DNA of 64,000 nt from Streptomyces sp. 1331.2 (GTDB lineage Bacteria > Actinomycetota > Actinomycetes > Streptomycetales > Streptomycetaceae), in assembly GCF_900199205.1 (NCBI RefSeq), contig NZ_OBMJ01000001.1, positions 682,001 through 746,000 on the forward strand, given 5' to 3'. Below, one piece after another: positions 34,075-42,797 of this stretch. Both the position numbers and the translations under genes were made by a program. The notes under the pieces were generated by a model that made no database searches, was not told the origin of the DNA, and saw nothing but the letters and a program-made list of their open reading frames with translations. Within the stretch, counting starts at the first letter, position 1. The number at the start of each line of letters is the position of its first letter.

Positions 34075-35478
34075 TCAGTCCTGGATCCGCCGCCAGGGCC
34101 GGTCCGCCTCCAGCGCGAAGGCCAGTTCCAGCAGCACCCGTTCCTGCCCGTGCGCCGCCGACAGGTGCACCCCGACCGGCAGGCCGCCCGCCGTCGAGCC
34201 GGCCGGCAGGGCGATGCCCGGGCCGCCGGTCACGTTGTTGACCGGGGTGAAGGCCACGTAGCGCAGCAGCCGGTCCATCAGTTCGTCGAAGGCCACGTTC
34301 GGGCTGAGGTGCCCGATCGGCGGGGCGGTGTGGGCGAGCACCGGGGAGAGGATCACGTCGTGGTGGTCGAACACCCGCCGGTAGACGCCCTCGGCGCGGC
34401 GCAGCCGCCGCAGCACGCCCGGGGTGTGCGCGAACTCCGCCTGGAACCGCCGGCGCAGCCCGGTGGTGAGCCCGTCGAGCTTCCCGACCCGGAAGCTCTG
34501 GTCGATCAGCAGTCGGCCGGTGAAGGCGAGCGCCCAGGCGATGTAGCCCCAGTAGGAGACGAAGTCGCGGGAGAACTCCTCGCCGAAGGGCAGGGCGGTC
34601 GGCTCCACCAGGTGGCCCATCGCCTCCAGCCGGGCGGCGGTCTCCTCGACCACCCGGCGGGTCGCCTCGTCCGTCTTGGCGATCGGCGAGTCGACCACCA
34701 GGCCGATCCGCAGCCGCTGGTTCCCGGGGCCCTCGACCAGGCCGAGCGGGGGCAGTTCGGGGTTGCGGCGGTGCCGTTCGGCGGCGGCGAAGAAGGCGGC
34801 GGTGTCGCGCACCGAGCGGGTCAGCACTCCGTCGGTGACCAGGTCGATGGGCAGTTTGCCGCTCTGCGCGTTGGTGACCAGCCGGCCCCGGGTGGGCTTG
34901 AGCCCGACCAGGCCGCAGCAGGCCGCAGGGATGCGGATCGAGCCGCCGCCGTCGTTGGCGTGCGCGATCGGCACCACGCCGGAGGCGACCAGGGCCGCCG
35001 CGCCGCCGGAGGAGGCCCCGGGCGAGTGCGAGGGCTTCCAGGGGTTGCGCACCGGCTGGGCAGTGGCGAACTCGGTGGAGGCGTTGAGGCCGAACTCGGG
35101 CAGCCGGGTCTTGCCGAGCACGGCCAGACCGGTGGCGAGGAACTGGTCGGTGAACCTGGCGTTGCGGCGGGCCGGTCGGGGCCGGAACGCCTCGCTCCCC
35201 ATGGCGGTCGGCAGGCCGCGCAGGTCGACGTTGTCCTTGAGGTAGGTCGGTACGCCCCAGAGCGGCCCGCCGATGCCCTCCCGGCTGATCTGCGGTTTGT
35301 CGTACGAAGCATGGGCGACCGGCAGCAGGGCGCCGTCCACCCGGGCGGCACGGGCGACGGCCGCGCCGACGAGCTCCCGGGGGTTGACCGCACCGGCCCG
35401 CACCAGGGCGGCGAGGGCCACCGCGTCGTGCGAGCCGAGGGCGTCGTCGGTGAACGCGTGGACCCGCTCGTCGGTCAT
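34075..35478 (-). CDS. Amidase-signature-family hydrolase
   Basis: 467 residues. Ser-cisSer-Lys catalytic set: the lysine in TYLKDNVD, then GASSGGAAALVASG and DGGGSIRIPAACCGLVGLKP, the diagnostic amidase-signature block (nucleophile is the Ser in GSIR). These enzymes hydrolyse amides of small molecules; the substrate is not predictable. A direct repeat TCCTGGATCC lies at its 3' end. It is divergent from the P450 gene. Confidence 0.92.
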   Translation of the reverse strand: MTDERVHAFTDDALGSHDAVALAALVRAGAVNPRELVGAAVARAARVDGALLPVAHASYDKPQISREGIGGPLWGVPTYLKDNVDLRGLPTAMGSEAFRPRPARRNARFTDQFLATGLAVLGKTRLPEFGLNASTEFATAQPVRNPWKPSHSPGASSGGAAALVASGVVPIAHANDGGGSIRIPAACCGLVGLKPTRGRLVTNAQSGKLPIDLVTDGVLTRSVRDTAAFFAAAERHRRNPELPPLGLVEGPGNQRLRIGLVVDSPIAKTDEATRRVVEETAARLEAMGHLVEPTALPFGEEFSRDFVSYWGYIAWALAFTGRLLIDQSFRVGKLDGLTTGLRRRFQAEFAHTPGVLRRLRRAEGVYRRVFDHHDVILSPVLAHTAPPIGHLSPNVAFDELMDRLLRYVAFTPVNNVTGGPGIALPAGSTAGGLPVGVHLSAAHGQERVLLELAFALEADRPWRRIQD

Positions 35479-35782
35479 CCGAACTCCCCATTCCCTGCCG
35501 GACGGTGGACCGTCCGATCGTCGAACCGGTTGGTAGCACCGCCCAGTTCTACTGGCCGGTAGTCTCGCGAAGGGTTCGAGTCTATGCGCCGGGCGGAGCC
35601 AGTGGAATGTCCGACCCGTCCACGGGTAAACGACCCATCACCGCACCGATGGAGCACGGGCGTTCGGCCTGCGCCCCCGTGTTCACCCCACCCGCCGGTC
35701 CGCGACCGTTTCGCCGGCGGCCGCCGGGAAAGATCACGTTCACGAACACTCCGGTCCGCCCACCCGACCCGAGGTGATGCCC
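35479..35782. other. Divergent promoter region of amidase and P450 genes
   Basis: A 304-bp gap without a gene. It contains an imperfect palindrome CTACTGGCCGGTAG at 35549-35562 (12 of 14 symmetrical), a possible TetR-type site. No other clear element was seen. Confidence 0.35.
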
Positions 35783-37132
35783 GTGCCGACCCGCGTCCTC
35801 CCCACCCCCCGGTTCACCGCCGCCACCGCTCCCGGCGCCATCCCCCTGCTCGGCCACGCCCCCGCCCTCCTGCACCGCCCGCACGCCTTCGTCGCCGGCC
35901 TGCCCGCCCACGGCGACCTCGTCCGGCTGCGGCTCGGCCCGCTCGACGCGTACGTCGCCTGCCATCCCGAACTGGTCCGCCGACTGCTCACCCAGGACCG
36001 CACCTACGACAAGGGCGGGCTCGTCCTCGACAAAGCCCGGGAGGTCTTCGGCGAGGGCCTCGCCACCTGCCCCGCCGCCGCCCACCGACGCCAACGCCGC
36101 CTGCTGCAGCCCGCGTTCCACCGCGACCGGCTGCCCGGCTACGCCGCGCTGATGGCCGAGGAGATCGCCGCCACCACCGCCCCCTGGCGCGACGGCGACA
36201 CCGTCGACCTCCCCGCCGCGATGTACCGGCTCGCCACCGCCGTCACCGCCCGCTGCCTGTTCGCCGCACACGACCGGGCCGGCTCGCTGCCCCTGCACGA
36301 GAGCGCGGACGTCATCACCCGCGGCGTCGGCCGGCGCGTCATGCTGCCGCTGCCCGGACTCGACCGGCTCCCCACCCCCGGCAACCGCCGCTTCCGACGC
36401 GCCCGGCAGACCCTGCGGGAGACCACCGAGCAGCTGATCGCCGACTACCGCGCCACCGGCACCGACCACGGGGACCTGCTCTCCGTGGTGCTCGGCGCAC
36501 AGGACGAGGACGGGAAGGGCCTGTCCGACGCCGAGATCCACGACCAGGTGATCACCTTCCTGCTCGCCGGCACGGAGACCACCGCCGCCACCCTCTCCTG
36601 GGCCTGGACCCTGCTCGCCGCCAACCCGGCCGTCCGCAGGCGCCTGCACGCCGAACTCGACACCGTCCTCGACGGCCGCCCCGCCCGCCACGAGGACCTG
36701 CCCGCCCTCCCGCTCACCGCCCGGATCGTCAGCGAGACCCTGCGGCTCCACCCCCCGGTCTGGCTGCTCAGCCGCACCGTCACCACCGCCACCGAACTCG
36801 GCGGCCACCGCGTCCCGGCCGGTGCCACCATCCTGTTCAGCCCGTATCTGCTGCACCGCCGGGCCGACCTCTTCCCCTGCCCCGACCGCTTCGACCCCGA
36901 CCGCTGGCTCACCACCGCCCACCCCGCCCCCGGCACCTACACCCCCTTCGGCCTCGGCGCCCGCCGCTGCATCGGCGACACCTTCGGCACCACCGAAGCC
37001 GTCCTCGCCATCGCCACCATCGCCGCCCGCTGGACCGTCACCCCCACCCCCGGCCGCCCCGTCCGCCCCACCCGCAGCGCCTCCCTCACCCCCCGCCCCT
37101 TCACCGCCACCCTGACCCGCCGCCCCCGATGA
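35783..37132 (+). CDS. Cytochrome P450
   Basis: About 449 residues. I-helix oxygen-binding motif LLAGTETTAATL, ExxR in SETLRLHPP, and the heme-cysteine loop FGLGARRCIGDTF. The FxxGxRxCxG loop together with the long N-terminus resembles pentalenene-oxygenase-type P450s. The start is a choice: GAGG at 35771-35774 is 8 bases before GTG 35783 but only 2 before ATG 35777. No ferredoxin or terpene cyclase lies alongside, so the substrate is unknown. Confidence 0.93.
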   Translation: MPTRVLPTPRFTAATAPGAIPLLGHAPALLHRPHAFVAGLPAHGDLVRLRLGPLDAYVACHPELVRRLLTQDRTYDKGGLVLDKAREVFGEGLATCPAAAHRRQRRLLQPAFHRDRLPGYAALMAEEIAATTAPWRDGDTVDLPAAMYRLATAVTARCLFAAHDRAGSLPLHESADVITRGVGRRVMLPLPGLDRLPTPGNRRFRRARQTLRETTEQLIADYRATGTDHGDLLSVVLGAQDEDGKGLSDAEIHDQVITFLLAGTETTAATLSWAWTLLAANPAVRRRLHAELDTVLDGRPARHEDLPALPLTARIVSETLRLHPPVWLLSRTVTTATELGGHRVPAGATILFSPYLLHRRADLFPCPDRFDPDRWLTTAHPAPGTYTPFGLGARRCIGDTFGTTEAVLAIATIAARWTVTPTPGRPVRPTRSASLTPRPFTATLTRRPR

Positions 37133-37275
37133 CCCGCCCCGGCCCGCTCCACCACCGCCACCCGCAGCGGCCCCTCCCCGCTGACCCGCCGCCGGAAGCC
37201 GGGACGGTACTGTCGCCGCGGAGCCGGCGGGGTTGCGCCGGTCGGAGATTCGGCTCGACGGGACGGCACCAGACC

Positions 37276-38004
37276 ATGAACGCTCGATCGCCGCGGAGAC
37301 TGCCGGCCAGGCTGCTCCGCGCCGTGCGGACGTACCCGCGCCGCTCGCCGGTGACGCTCGGCTACGTCGGCCTGCTCCTGCTCGGCCACGTCTGGGTCGA
37401 GGACCTGCTCTCCCCCGCCCGGGCCGACGCCCTCCGGGAGTACATCAGCACCAACCTCGACAACCTGCACGACCACCCGGTCACCGCACTCCTCGGCAGC
37501 GCCCTGCTCTACGACGGAACGCTCACCGACATCGCCTCCACCGGCTTCGGCGGCACCCTGATCACCCTCGGCCTCGGCGTCTGCTGCTGCCTCGCCTGGG
37601 CGGAGCGCCGCCTCGGTGGGCTCCGCGCCGCCGCCGTCTTCCTCGGCGGACACATCGGCGCCACCCTGGTCACCACCGCCGTCATCCTGCTCGCCCTGCG
37701 GCACGGCTGGTACCCGGAGAGCGTGCGGCACGCCTCCGACTACGGCATCAGCTACGGCGCCCAGACCGCCCTCGCGTTCGCCACCCTCGCCCTGCCCCGC
37801 TGGGCCCGCCTCCCCTGGGCGGCCTTCGTCCTCGCCTGGCCGCTCTCCGGCGGCCATGACTGGCCCGGCCCGCTGCCGGACTTCACCACCGTCGGCCACC
37901 TGCTCTCCGCCGCCCTCGGCTTCGCCGTGGCCGGTGCGGTGGCGGTGGCGTCGTCACGACGACGCCGGGCCGCCGCCCCGGCCACGGCCGACGCCCAGCC
38001 GTGA
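37276..38004 (+). CDS. Rhomboid-like integral membrane protein
   Basis: 242 residues with about six hydrophobic helices. It resembles the rhomboid-like proteins annotated in streptomycetes, with a GHVWVEDLL first-helix end and late HLLSAALGFAVAG helix. A clear GxSG rhomboid serine was not found, so protease activity is doubtful. It follows the P450 gene by 143 bp and overlaps the convergent DUF421 gene by 51 bp, an unusually long convergent overlap. Confidence 0.65.
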   Translation: MNARSPRRLPARLLRAVRTYPRRSPVTLGYVGLLLLGHVWVEDLLSPARADALREYISTNLDNLHDHPVTALLGSALLYDGTLTDIASTGFGGTLITLGLGVCCCLAWAERRLGGLRAAAVFLGGHIGATLVTTAVILLALRHGWYPESVRHASDYGISYGAQTALAFATLALPRWARLPWAAFVLAWPLSGGHDWPGPLPDFTTVGHLLSAALGFAVAGAVAVASSRRRRAAAPATADAQP

Positions 38005-38598
38005 CCACCACCGGAGGCCCGACAGGCGCCGCCGGTCCGCGGAGAGGTCCGTGAGCAGCCGCTCGATCGTCCCCAGCCGCTGCCGCAGCTCCTCCACATC
38101 GCCCCGCGTGGCGCTCTGCTCGGCCGCCTTGAGGGTGACCAGCAGCTGCCCGTCCGGCTCCAGCCGGGCCCGGGCGACATCGGTCACCGTGTCGCCGTTC
38201 TGCATCCGGATGGCGTGCTCCAGCTCGGACGGGCGCAGTGCCAGGGCGCGCAGCGCAGCGCGGTCCAGCTCGCCGTCCTCGACCACGGTGGTGGCCGTGC
38301 CCTCCAGGAGCCGGGCGGCCCTCGGGTCCCGGGCGAGCCAGCGGGTGACGGCGGAGTTCACCGCGACCAGGGTGACGGCCCCGATCACGCCGCCGAGCAG
38401 GCTGTTGTCGTTGCCGATGACGGCGTTCTGCACCACGTTGGAGAGCAGGAAGACGACCACCATGTCGAAGGTGTTCAGCCCGGCCAGCCCGCGTTTCCCG
38501 GCGAGCCGGAACAGCAACACGATCAGCGCGTAGACGGCGACGGTCCGAAGGACCTTCTCGACGATCGGCATCTGGACGACCAGCAGGTCATGCCACAC
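37954..38598 (-). CDS. DUF421 (YetF-like) membrane protein
   Basis: 214 residues. Three N-terminal membrane helices include KRGLAGLNTFDMVVVFLLSN, the hallmark of DUF421/YetF proteins. A soluble domain follows with RALALRPSELEHAIRMQNGD. The last 25 residues are arginine/glycine rich and overlap the rhomboid-like gene. Function of the family is not established; B. subtilis relatives occur in the spore membrane. Confidence 0.88.
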   Translation of the reverse strand: MWHDLLVVQMPIVEKVLRTVAVYALIVLLFRLAGKRGLAGLNTFDMVVVFLLSNVVQNAVIGNDNSLLGGVIGAVTLVAVNSAVTRWLARDPRAARLLEGTATTVVEDGELDRAALRALALRPSELEHAIRMQNGDTVTDVARARLEPDGQLLVTLKAAEQSATRGDVEELRQRLGTIERLLTDLSADRRRLSGLRWWSRLGVGRGRGGGPASS

Positions 38599-38664
38599 GG
38601 CCCCGCTCCTCCCACCGCTCCCACCGCGACTCGACGGAACGGGGCCGACGCTACGCCACGGCCG

Positions 38665-39474
38665 CTAACCGCGCCGCTTCGGCTTGCCGCGCCGGGCCGC
38701 CGCCGCGCCCCGCCCGCCGGGCGCGGCCTTCGGCTTCTGCCCGCCCGCCCGCTGCTGCTTCTGCGCCCCCGCCCTCTGCGCCCCTGCCTTCTGCCCGCCC
38801 GCCTTCTGGCCGCCCGAGGACTTCTGCTGCTTCGCCTCGGTCGCCGCCTGCCCGGCCCCGCGACCGCGCGAGCTGTTGACCGTACGGCCCCGCACGATCC
38901 CGATGAACTCCTCCACCAGGTCGGTCGTCTGCTCCAGCGGCCAGGACAGCGCCACCTGGGACTGCGGCGCGTCCGTCACCGGCCGGTAGGTGAGGTCCCG
39001 GCGGTGGTGCAGCCGAGCCAGGGACTGCGGCACCAGGAGCACACCGACGTTGGCCGCGACCAGCTCGATCGCGTCCGCCGTGGTGTCCGGGCGGGCGATG
39101 GCGGGGCGCCCGGGCAGGGTGTCGGCAGTGAAGCCGAGGGTGTCGTCCAGCGGGTGGAAGACCACCTCCTCGGCCAGGTCGTCGACCGCGACCTCCTCGG
39201 CGGCGGCCAGCCAGTGGTCCTTGGGGAAGACCACGACGGTGGTCTCGGTGTACAGCGGGATCGCGCTCAGCACGTCCTTGTCGACCGGCAGCCGGACCAG
39301 CCCGGCGTCCGCGCCGCCCTCGCGCAGGGTCCGCTCGCCGTCACCGACCGGGACCGCGAGGAGGTCGAGCCGTACGTCCGGGAGCCGCTCGTCCCAGACC
39401 CGGACCCATTTGCCGGGGGTCACGCCCGGGACGTACACGAGCCGGAAGGAGGGGTTCACCTGCATGTCTGTCAC
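38665..39474 (-). CDS. LysR substrate-binding-domain protein lacking the HTH, with basic tail
   Basis: 269 residues. The first 200 match the periplasmic-binding-like effector domain of LysR regulators (GADAGLVRLPVD, AIPLYTETTVVVFPKDH, ANVGVLLVPQSLARL), but there is no HTH before it; the protein begins almost directly with the first strand. The last 65 residues are a Lys/Gln/Gly/Ala/Arg-rich tail with GGQKAGGQKAG repeats. Upstream in-frame DNA is intergenic, so this is not a mis-called start. The basic tail may bind nucleic acid. Divergent pairing with the DUF5997 gene looks conserved from memory. Confidence 0.85.
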   Translation of the reverse strand: MTDMQVNPSFRLVYVPGVTPGKWVRVWDERLPDVRLDLLAVPVGDGERTLREGGADAGLVRLPVDKDVLSAIPLYTETTVVVFPKDHWLAAAEEVAVDDLAEEVVFHPLDDTLGFTADTLPGRPAIARPDTTADAIELVAANVGVLLVPQSLARLHHRRDLTYRPVTDAPQSQVALSWPLEQTTDLVEEFIGIVRGRTVNSSRGRGAGQAATEAKQQKSSGGQKAGGQKAGAQRAGAQKQQRAGGQKPKAAPGGRGAAAARRGKPKRRG

Positions 39475-39532
39475 AGGGCAAGGCTACCGACCGTGACGAG
39501 GAGCGCCCGCGCGCTCCCTTACCCTTGTCACC

Positions 39533-39961
39533 ATGACATCGCTCAAGCAGAAGACCAGCCAGACCATGAAGCCGGCCACGGCGGCCAAGAAGCTGGGGAT
39601 CTACCTCGACGCGGCGCCGACCGACTTCCAGGAGGGCGTGGTCTCCCGCGAGGAGCTCAACGCACTGCAGGCCGAGCCGCCGCAGTGGCTCCAGGAGCTG
39701 CGCCAGCACGGCCCGCACCCGCGCCCGGTGGTCGCCGCCAAGCTCGGCGTGTCGATCGCCGGCCTGGCCCGCGGCGGCGTGACCGAGGCGCTCACCACCG
39801 AGCAGATCGAGGCGATCAAGGCCGAGAACCCGCTCTGGCTGCAGCACGAGCGCGCCAACCAGGTCGACGTCCGCAAGGAGACCCTGCGGATCAAGGAGAA
39901 GCACGAGAAGGAGGCCGCCGCCAAGGCCGCCAAGGAGTCGAAGGCCGCCCAGGGCCGCTGA
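39533..39961 (+). CDS. DUF5997 family protein
   Basis: 142 residues; MKPATAAKKLGIYLDAAP, ELNALQAEPPQWLQELR, HPRPVVAAKLGVSIAGLARGG are the recognisable blocks of this actinobacterial family. The SIAGLARGG segment is HTH-like, and the C-terminus is lysine-rich (KEKHEKEAAAKAAKE). Divergent from the HTH-less LysR-like gene with a 58-bp gap. A partnership, one supplying ligand sensing and the other nucleic-acid contact, is a guess. Confidence 0.85.
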   Translation: MTSLKQKTSQTMKPATAAKKLGIYLDAAPTDFQEGVVSREELNALQAEPPQWLQELRQHGPHPRPVVAAKLGVSIAGLARGGVTEALTTEQIEAIKAENPLWLQHERANQVDVRKETLRIKEKHEKEAAAKAAKESKAAQGR

Positions 39962-40140
39962 CCCTCCCGCGCTCGCCTGCAGGGTGACCGCCGTCGACGG
40001 CGTCACCGACCGCCACGGCAGGAACTCCCCCTCCTCCGCCGTGTATTGACCGCATCGCCGGTCGCTCCGAATAATCGGTGCGGTTCGGGCTGCCCCAGGG
40101 CACCCCGGACTGCACCGACCGCACCGGAGCAGGGGGATCC

Positions 40141-41832
40141 TTGATCGAGCAGTCCCAGCACGCCGAACCCGCCGCACTCGCCGCACTCGCCGCACTCGCC
40201 GACGACTACTTCGACGCCGAGAACACCCACAACCCGTTCGACGCGACCCTCGGCGGCGTCGAGGGTTACGCGCACCTGCTGCCCGACCCGTCCCGCGCCG
40301 CCGCCCGGCACCACCGCGAGGCGCTGGAGGGCTTCCGAGTCCGGCTCGCCGCGATCCCCCTGGACCGACTGACCGGCGAGGACCGCACCACCCACCGGGT
40401 CCTGGCCCGCCTGATCGACAACGGGATCGGCCGGCTCACCCACGGGCTGGACGATTTCTCGATCTCGGCGACCATCGTCGCCAAGCACAACGAAGCCATC
40501 ACCTCGCTCACGATGGCCCCCGTCGACCACGGGGGCACCGACGCCTACCTGGCACGACTCGCCGCCCTGCCCGGCTACTTCGACGCCGCCCTGCGCCTCG
40601 CCCTGGACGCCGCCGCCGAGGGCCGCCACCCACTGCGCAGCGGGGTCGACGCCGCCGTCACCCAGCTGGACTCCCACCTCGCCACCGCCCCCGACGAGGA
40701 CACCCTGCTGCGCCCGCTGCGGGACCGCCCGGAGCACGAGCGCGCCCTGGCGATCGTGCGCGACGCCGTCCGCCCGGCGCTGGCCCGCTACCGCGCCGGG
40801 CTGGCCGGGCAGTTGGCGCCGGCCGCCCGCCCCGACGACCGGGCCGGGGTCTGCCACCTGCCGGGCGGGGCCGAGGGCTACGCCGATGCCGTCGGCCGCT
40901 TCACCCGGCCCGGGCTCACCCCGGAGGAGGTGCACCGGATCGGCCTGGACGCGGTCGCCGCGCTGCGCGAGGAGTTCGCCGAACTGGGCGGCAAGGTGCT
41001 CGGCATCACCGACCCCGCGGGCGTGCTGGCCGCCCTGCGCGAGGACCGCTCGCTGCGCTTCACCACCGCCGCCGAGATGCTCGCCCTGGTGGACGGCGCC
41101 CTGGAGCGGGCCCGCGCCGCCGCCCCGGACTGGTTCCACCCGTACCCGGTCGCCGACTGCGTGACCAGGGAGATCGCTCCGATCGAGGCGGAGACCGCAC
41201 CGCTCGCCTACTACCAGCCGCCGGGCCCGGGCGGCCGGCCCGGCACCCACTGGATCAACACGCTGCGCCCGGAGACCCGGTTCAGCTACGAGTACGAGGC
41301 GATCGCCTTCCACGAGAGCGTGCCCGGCCACCACCTGCAGATCGCCGTCGCCCAGACCCTGCACCACCTGCCGCAGTTCCGGCAGAAGCCGAGCGGCCAG
41401 CTGACCGCCCACGTCGAGGGCTGGGGCCTCTACACCGAACGGCTCGCGGACGAGATGGGGCTGTACAGCTCGGACGTCTCCCGCTTCGGCATGCTCTCGA
41501 TGGACGCCCTGCGGGCGGTACGGCTGGTGGTGGACACCGGGATGCACCACTACGGCTGGTCCCGGGAGCGGGCGATGGCCTTCATGCGGGACAACACCGC
41601 CACCCCGGAGGCCAACGTCCGCAACGAGATCGACCGCTACCTCGCCTGGCCGGGCCAGGCCACGGCGTACCTGATCGGCCGTCGGGAGATCGTCCGGCAC
41701 CGCGAGCGGGCGCAGGCCGCGCTCGGCGCCCGCTTCGACGTCCGGGAGTTCCACCACCAGCTGATCGGGCACGGCAGCCTGCCGCTGGGCGTGCTGGACG
41801 AGCTGGTCTCGGACTGGATCGCGGCGCACTAG
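40141..41832 (+). CDS. DUF885 family putative zinc metallopeptidase
   Basis: About 563 residues. The HESVPGHHLQ motif (HExxxxHH-like) near residue 395 and VEGWGLYTERLADEMG shortly after are the conserved zinc-site blocks of DUF885/thermostable-carboxypeptidase-like proteins. I choose a TTG start at 40141 because AGGGGGAT lies just before it; the in-frame GTG at 40078 has no ribosome site and its codons give an atypical Cys/Arg/Gly-rich extension. Likely a cytoplasmic peptidase. Confidence 0.85.
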   Translation: MIEQSQHAEPAALAALAALADDYFDAENTHNPFDATLGGVEGYAHLLPDPSRAAARHHREALEGFRVRLAAIPLDRLTGEDRTTHRVLARLIDNGIGRLTHGLDDFSISATIVAKHNEAITSLTMAPVDHGGTDAYLARLAALPGYFDAALRLALDAAAEGRHPLRSGVDAAVTQLDSHLATAPDEDTLLRPLRDRPEHERALAIVRDAVRPALARYRAGLAGQLAPAARPDDRAGVCHLPGGAEGYADAVGRFTRPGLTPEEVHRIGLDAVAALREEFAELGGKVLGITDPAGVLAALREDRSLRFTTAAEMLALVDGALERARAAAPDWFHPYPVADCVTREIAPIEAETAPLAYYQPPGPGGRPGTHWINTLRPETRFSYEYEAIAFHESVPGHHLQIAVAQTLHHLPQFRQKPSGQLTAHVEGWGLYTERLADEMGLYSSDVSRFGMLSMDALRAVRLVVDTGMHHYGWSRERAMAFMRDNTATPEANVRNEIDRYLAWPGQATAYLIGRREIVRHRERAQAALGARFDVREFHHQLIGHGSLPLGVLDELVSDWIAAH

Positions 41833-42026
41833 ACCGCCGCGCACCAGCGGGTCGGGGCGGCTTTCGGAGCGCGCCGGCTGCGGAAACGATTCCGCGCGCC
41901 CGGTAAAGGCTTCCCCCGCCCGGACGTGCCGTCACCCGTTCGGCCCCATCGACACGGTAGTGTCCGCTGGCGGTCCTGGCACGCCCGGTGGCCGCCGCTC
42001 ACGCACACCCAGATGGAGGAGAACCC

Positions 42027-42740
42027 GTGCCGGCACCCGCCCGCCGCGCCCTGGCCGTGGCCGCGGCCGTCCTGCTCGCCGCAGCCGCAGGCTGCTCGTC
42101 CGGCGGTGGCCACACCGCCAAGGGGGCCGGCCACAGCTCCGCCCCGGCCGCCGGCGACGCCGCCCAGCCCGCCCCGGCCGCGATCGTGACCGGGCCCGGC
42201 CCGAAGAGCTCGTACGAGGTCCAGCCGCAGCCCGCGCCGGGCAGCTGCCACTACCGCTACACCGCGGACAAGCAGCCGCTGCCCGACCCGAACTGCACCC
42301 CGGGGGCGATCAGTCCGGCCGTCAACCAGGACAACCTCAAGGACACCATCTGCAAGCAGGGCGGCTACACCTCGGGCATCCGCCCGCCGGCGAGCCTCAC
42401 CGGCAAGGAGAAGGCCGAGAACGCCAAGTCCTACGGCTACACCGGCCCGATGGGCGACGCCGAGTACGACCACCTGATCAGCCTGCAGCTCGGCGGCGAC
42501 CCCAACGACGCCCGCAACCTCTGGATCCAGCCGCCCTCCCCCGACCACGTCCCGGGCAAGGGCCCGAACAACCCCAAGGACTCGGTGGAGACGCACCTGC
42601 ACACCGCGATCTGCAAGGGCCAGGTCACCCTCGCCGCGGCCCAGCAGGCGATCGCCACCGACTGGACCACGGCCGAGGTCAAGCTCGGCATCCGCTCCGG
42701 CAGCGCGCCGACCGCCGAGGCCGACGCCGACGGGGACTGA
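42027..42740 (+). CDS. Exported lipoprotein with HNH-like nuclease fold
   Basis: 237 residues. GGAGGAG lies just before the GTG start. A lipoprotein signal ends in a lipobox LLAAAAGC, then a Gly/Ser/Ala linker. The domain has EYDHLISLQLGGDPNDARNL WIQP-type spacing (D-H-L-x5-LGG...N-L), which matches secreted HNH/GmrSD-C-terminal-like nucleases, and paired cysteines (GSCHY, PNCTPG, DTICKQG, AICKG). It would sit on the outer membrane face and could degrade extracellular DNA; activity is inference. Confidence 0.75.
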   Translation: MPAPARRALAVAAAVLLAAAAGCSSGGGHTAKGAGHSSAPAAGDAAQPAPAAIVTGPGPKSSYEVQPQPAPGSCHYRYTADKQPLPDPNCTPGAISPAVNQDNLKDTICKQGGYTSGIRPPASLTGKEKAENAKSYGYTGPMGDAEYDHLISLQLGGDPNDARNLWIQPPSPDHVPGKGPNNPKDSVETHLHTAICKGQVTLAAAQQAIATDWTTAEVKLGIRSGSAPTAEADADGD

Positions 42741-42747
42741 CGGGCCG

Positions 42748-42789
42748 CCCGCCGACGGACGGACCGCCGACGGACCGTCCGTCGGCGGG
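42748..42789. terminator. Long terminator hairpin between convergent genes
   Basis: A perfect 15-bp stem, CCCGCCGACGGACGG (42748-42762) with its complement at 42775-42789, and a 12-base loop. It starts 8 bases after the lipoprotein stop and ends 9 bases before the stop of the convergent glycosyltransferase, so it would serve both. Confidence 0.8.
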
Positions 42790-42797
42790 ACGTCCGG

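Noticed and set aside
32491..35562. 1023-codon + strand open frame
   Set aside because: It crosses the FUSC gene in another frame and the amidase gene in antisense; an artefact of high GC.
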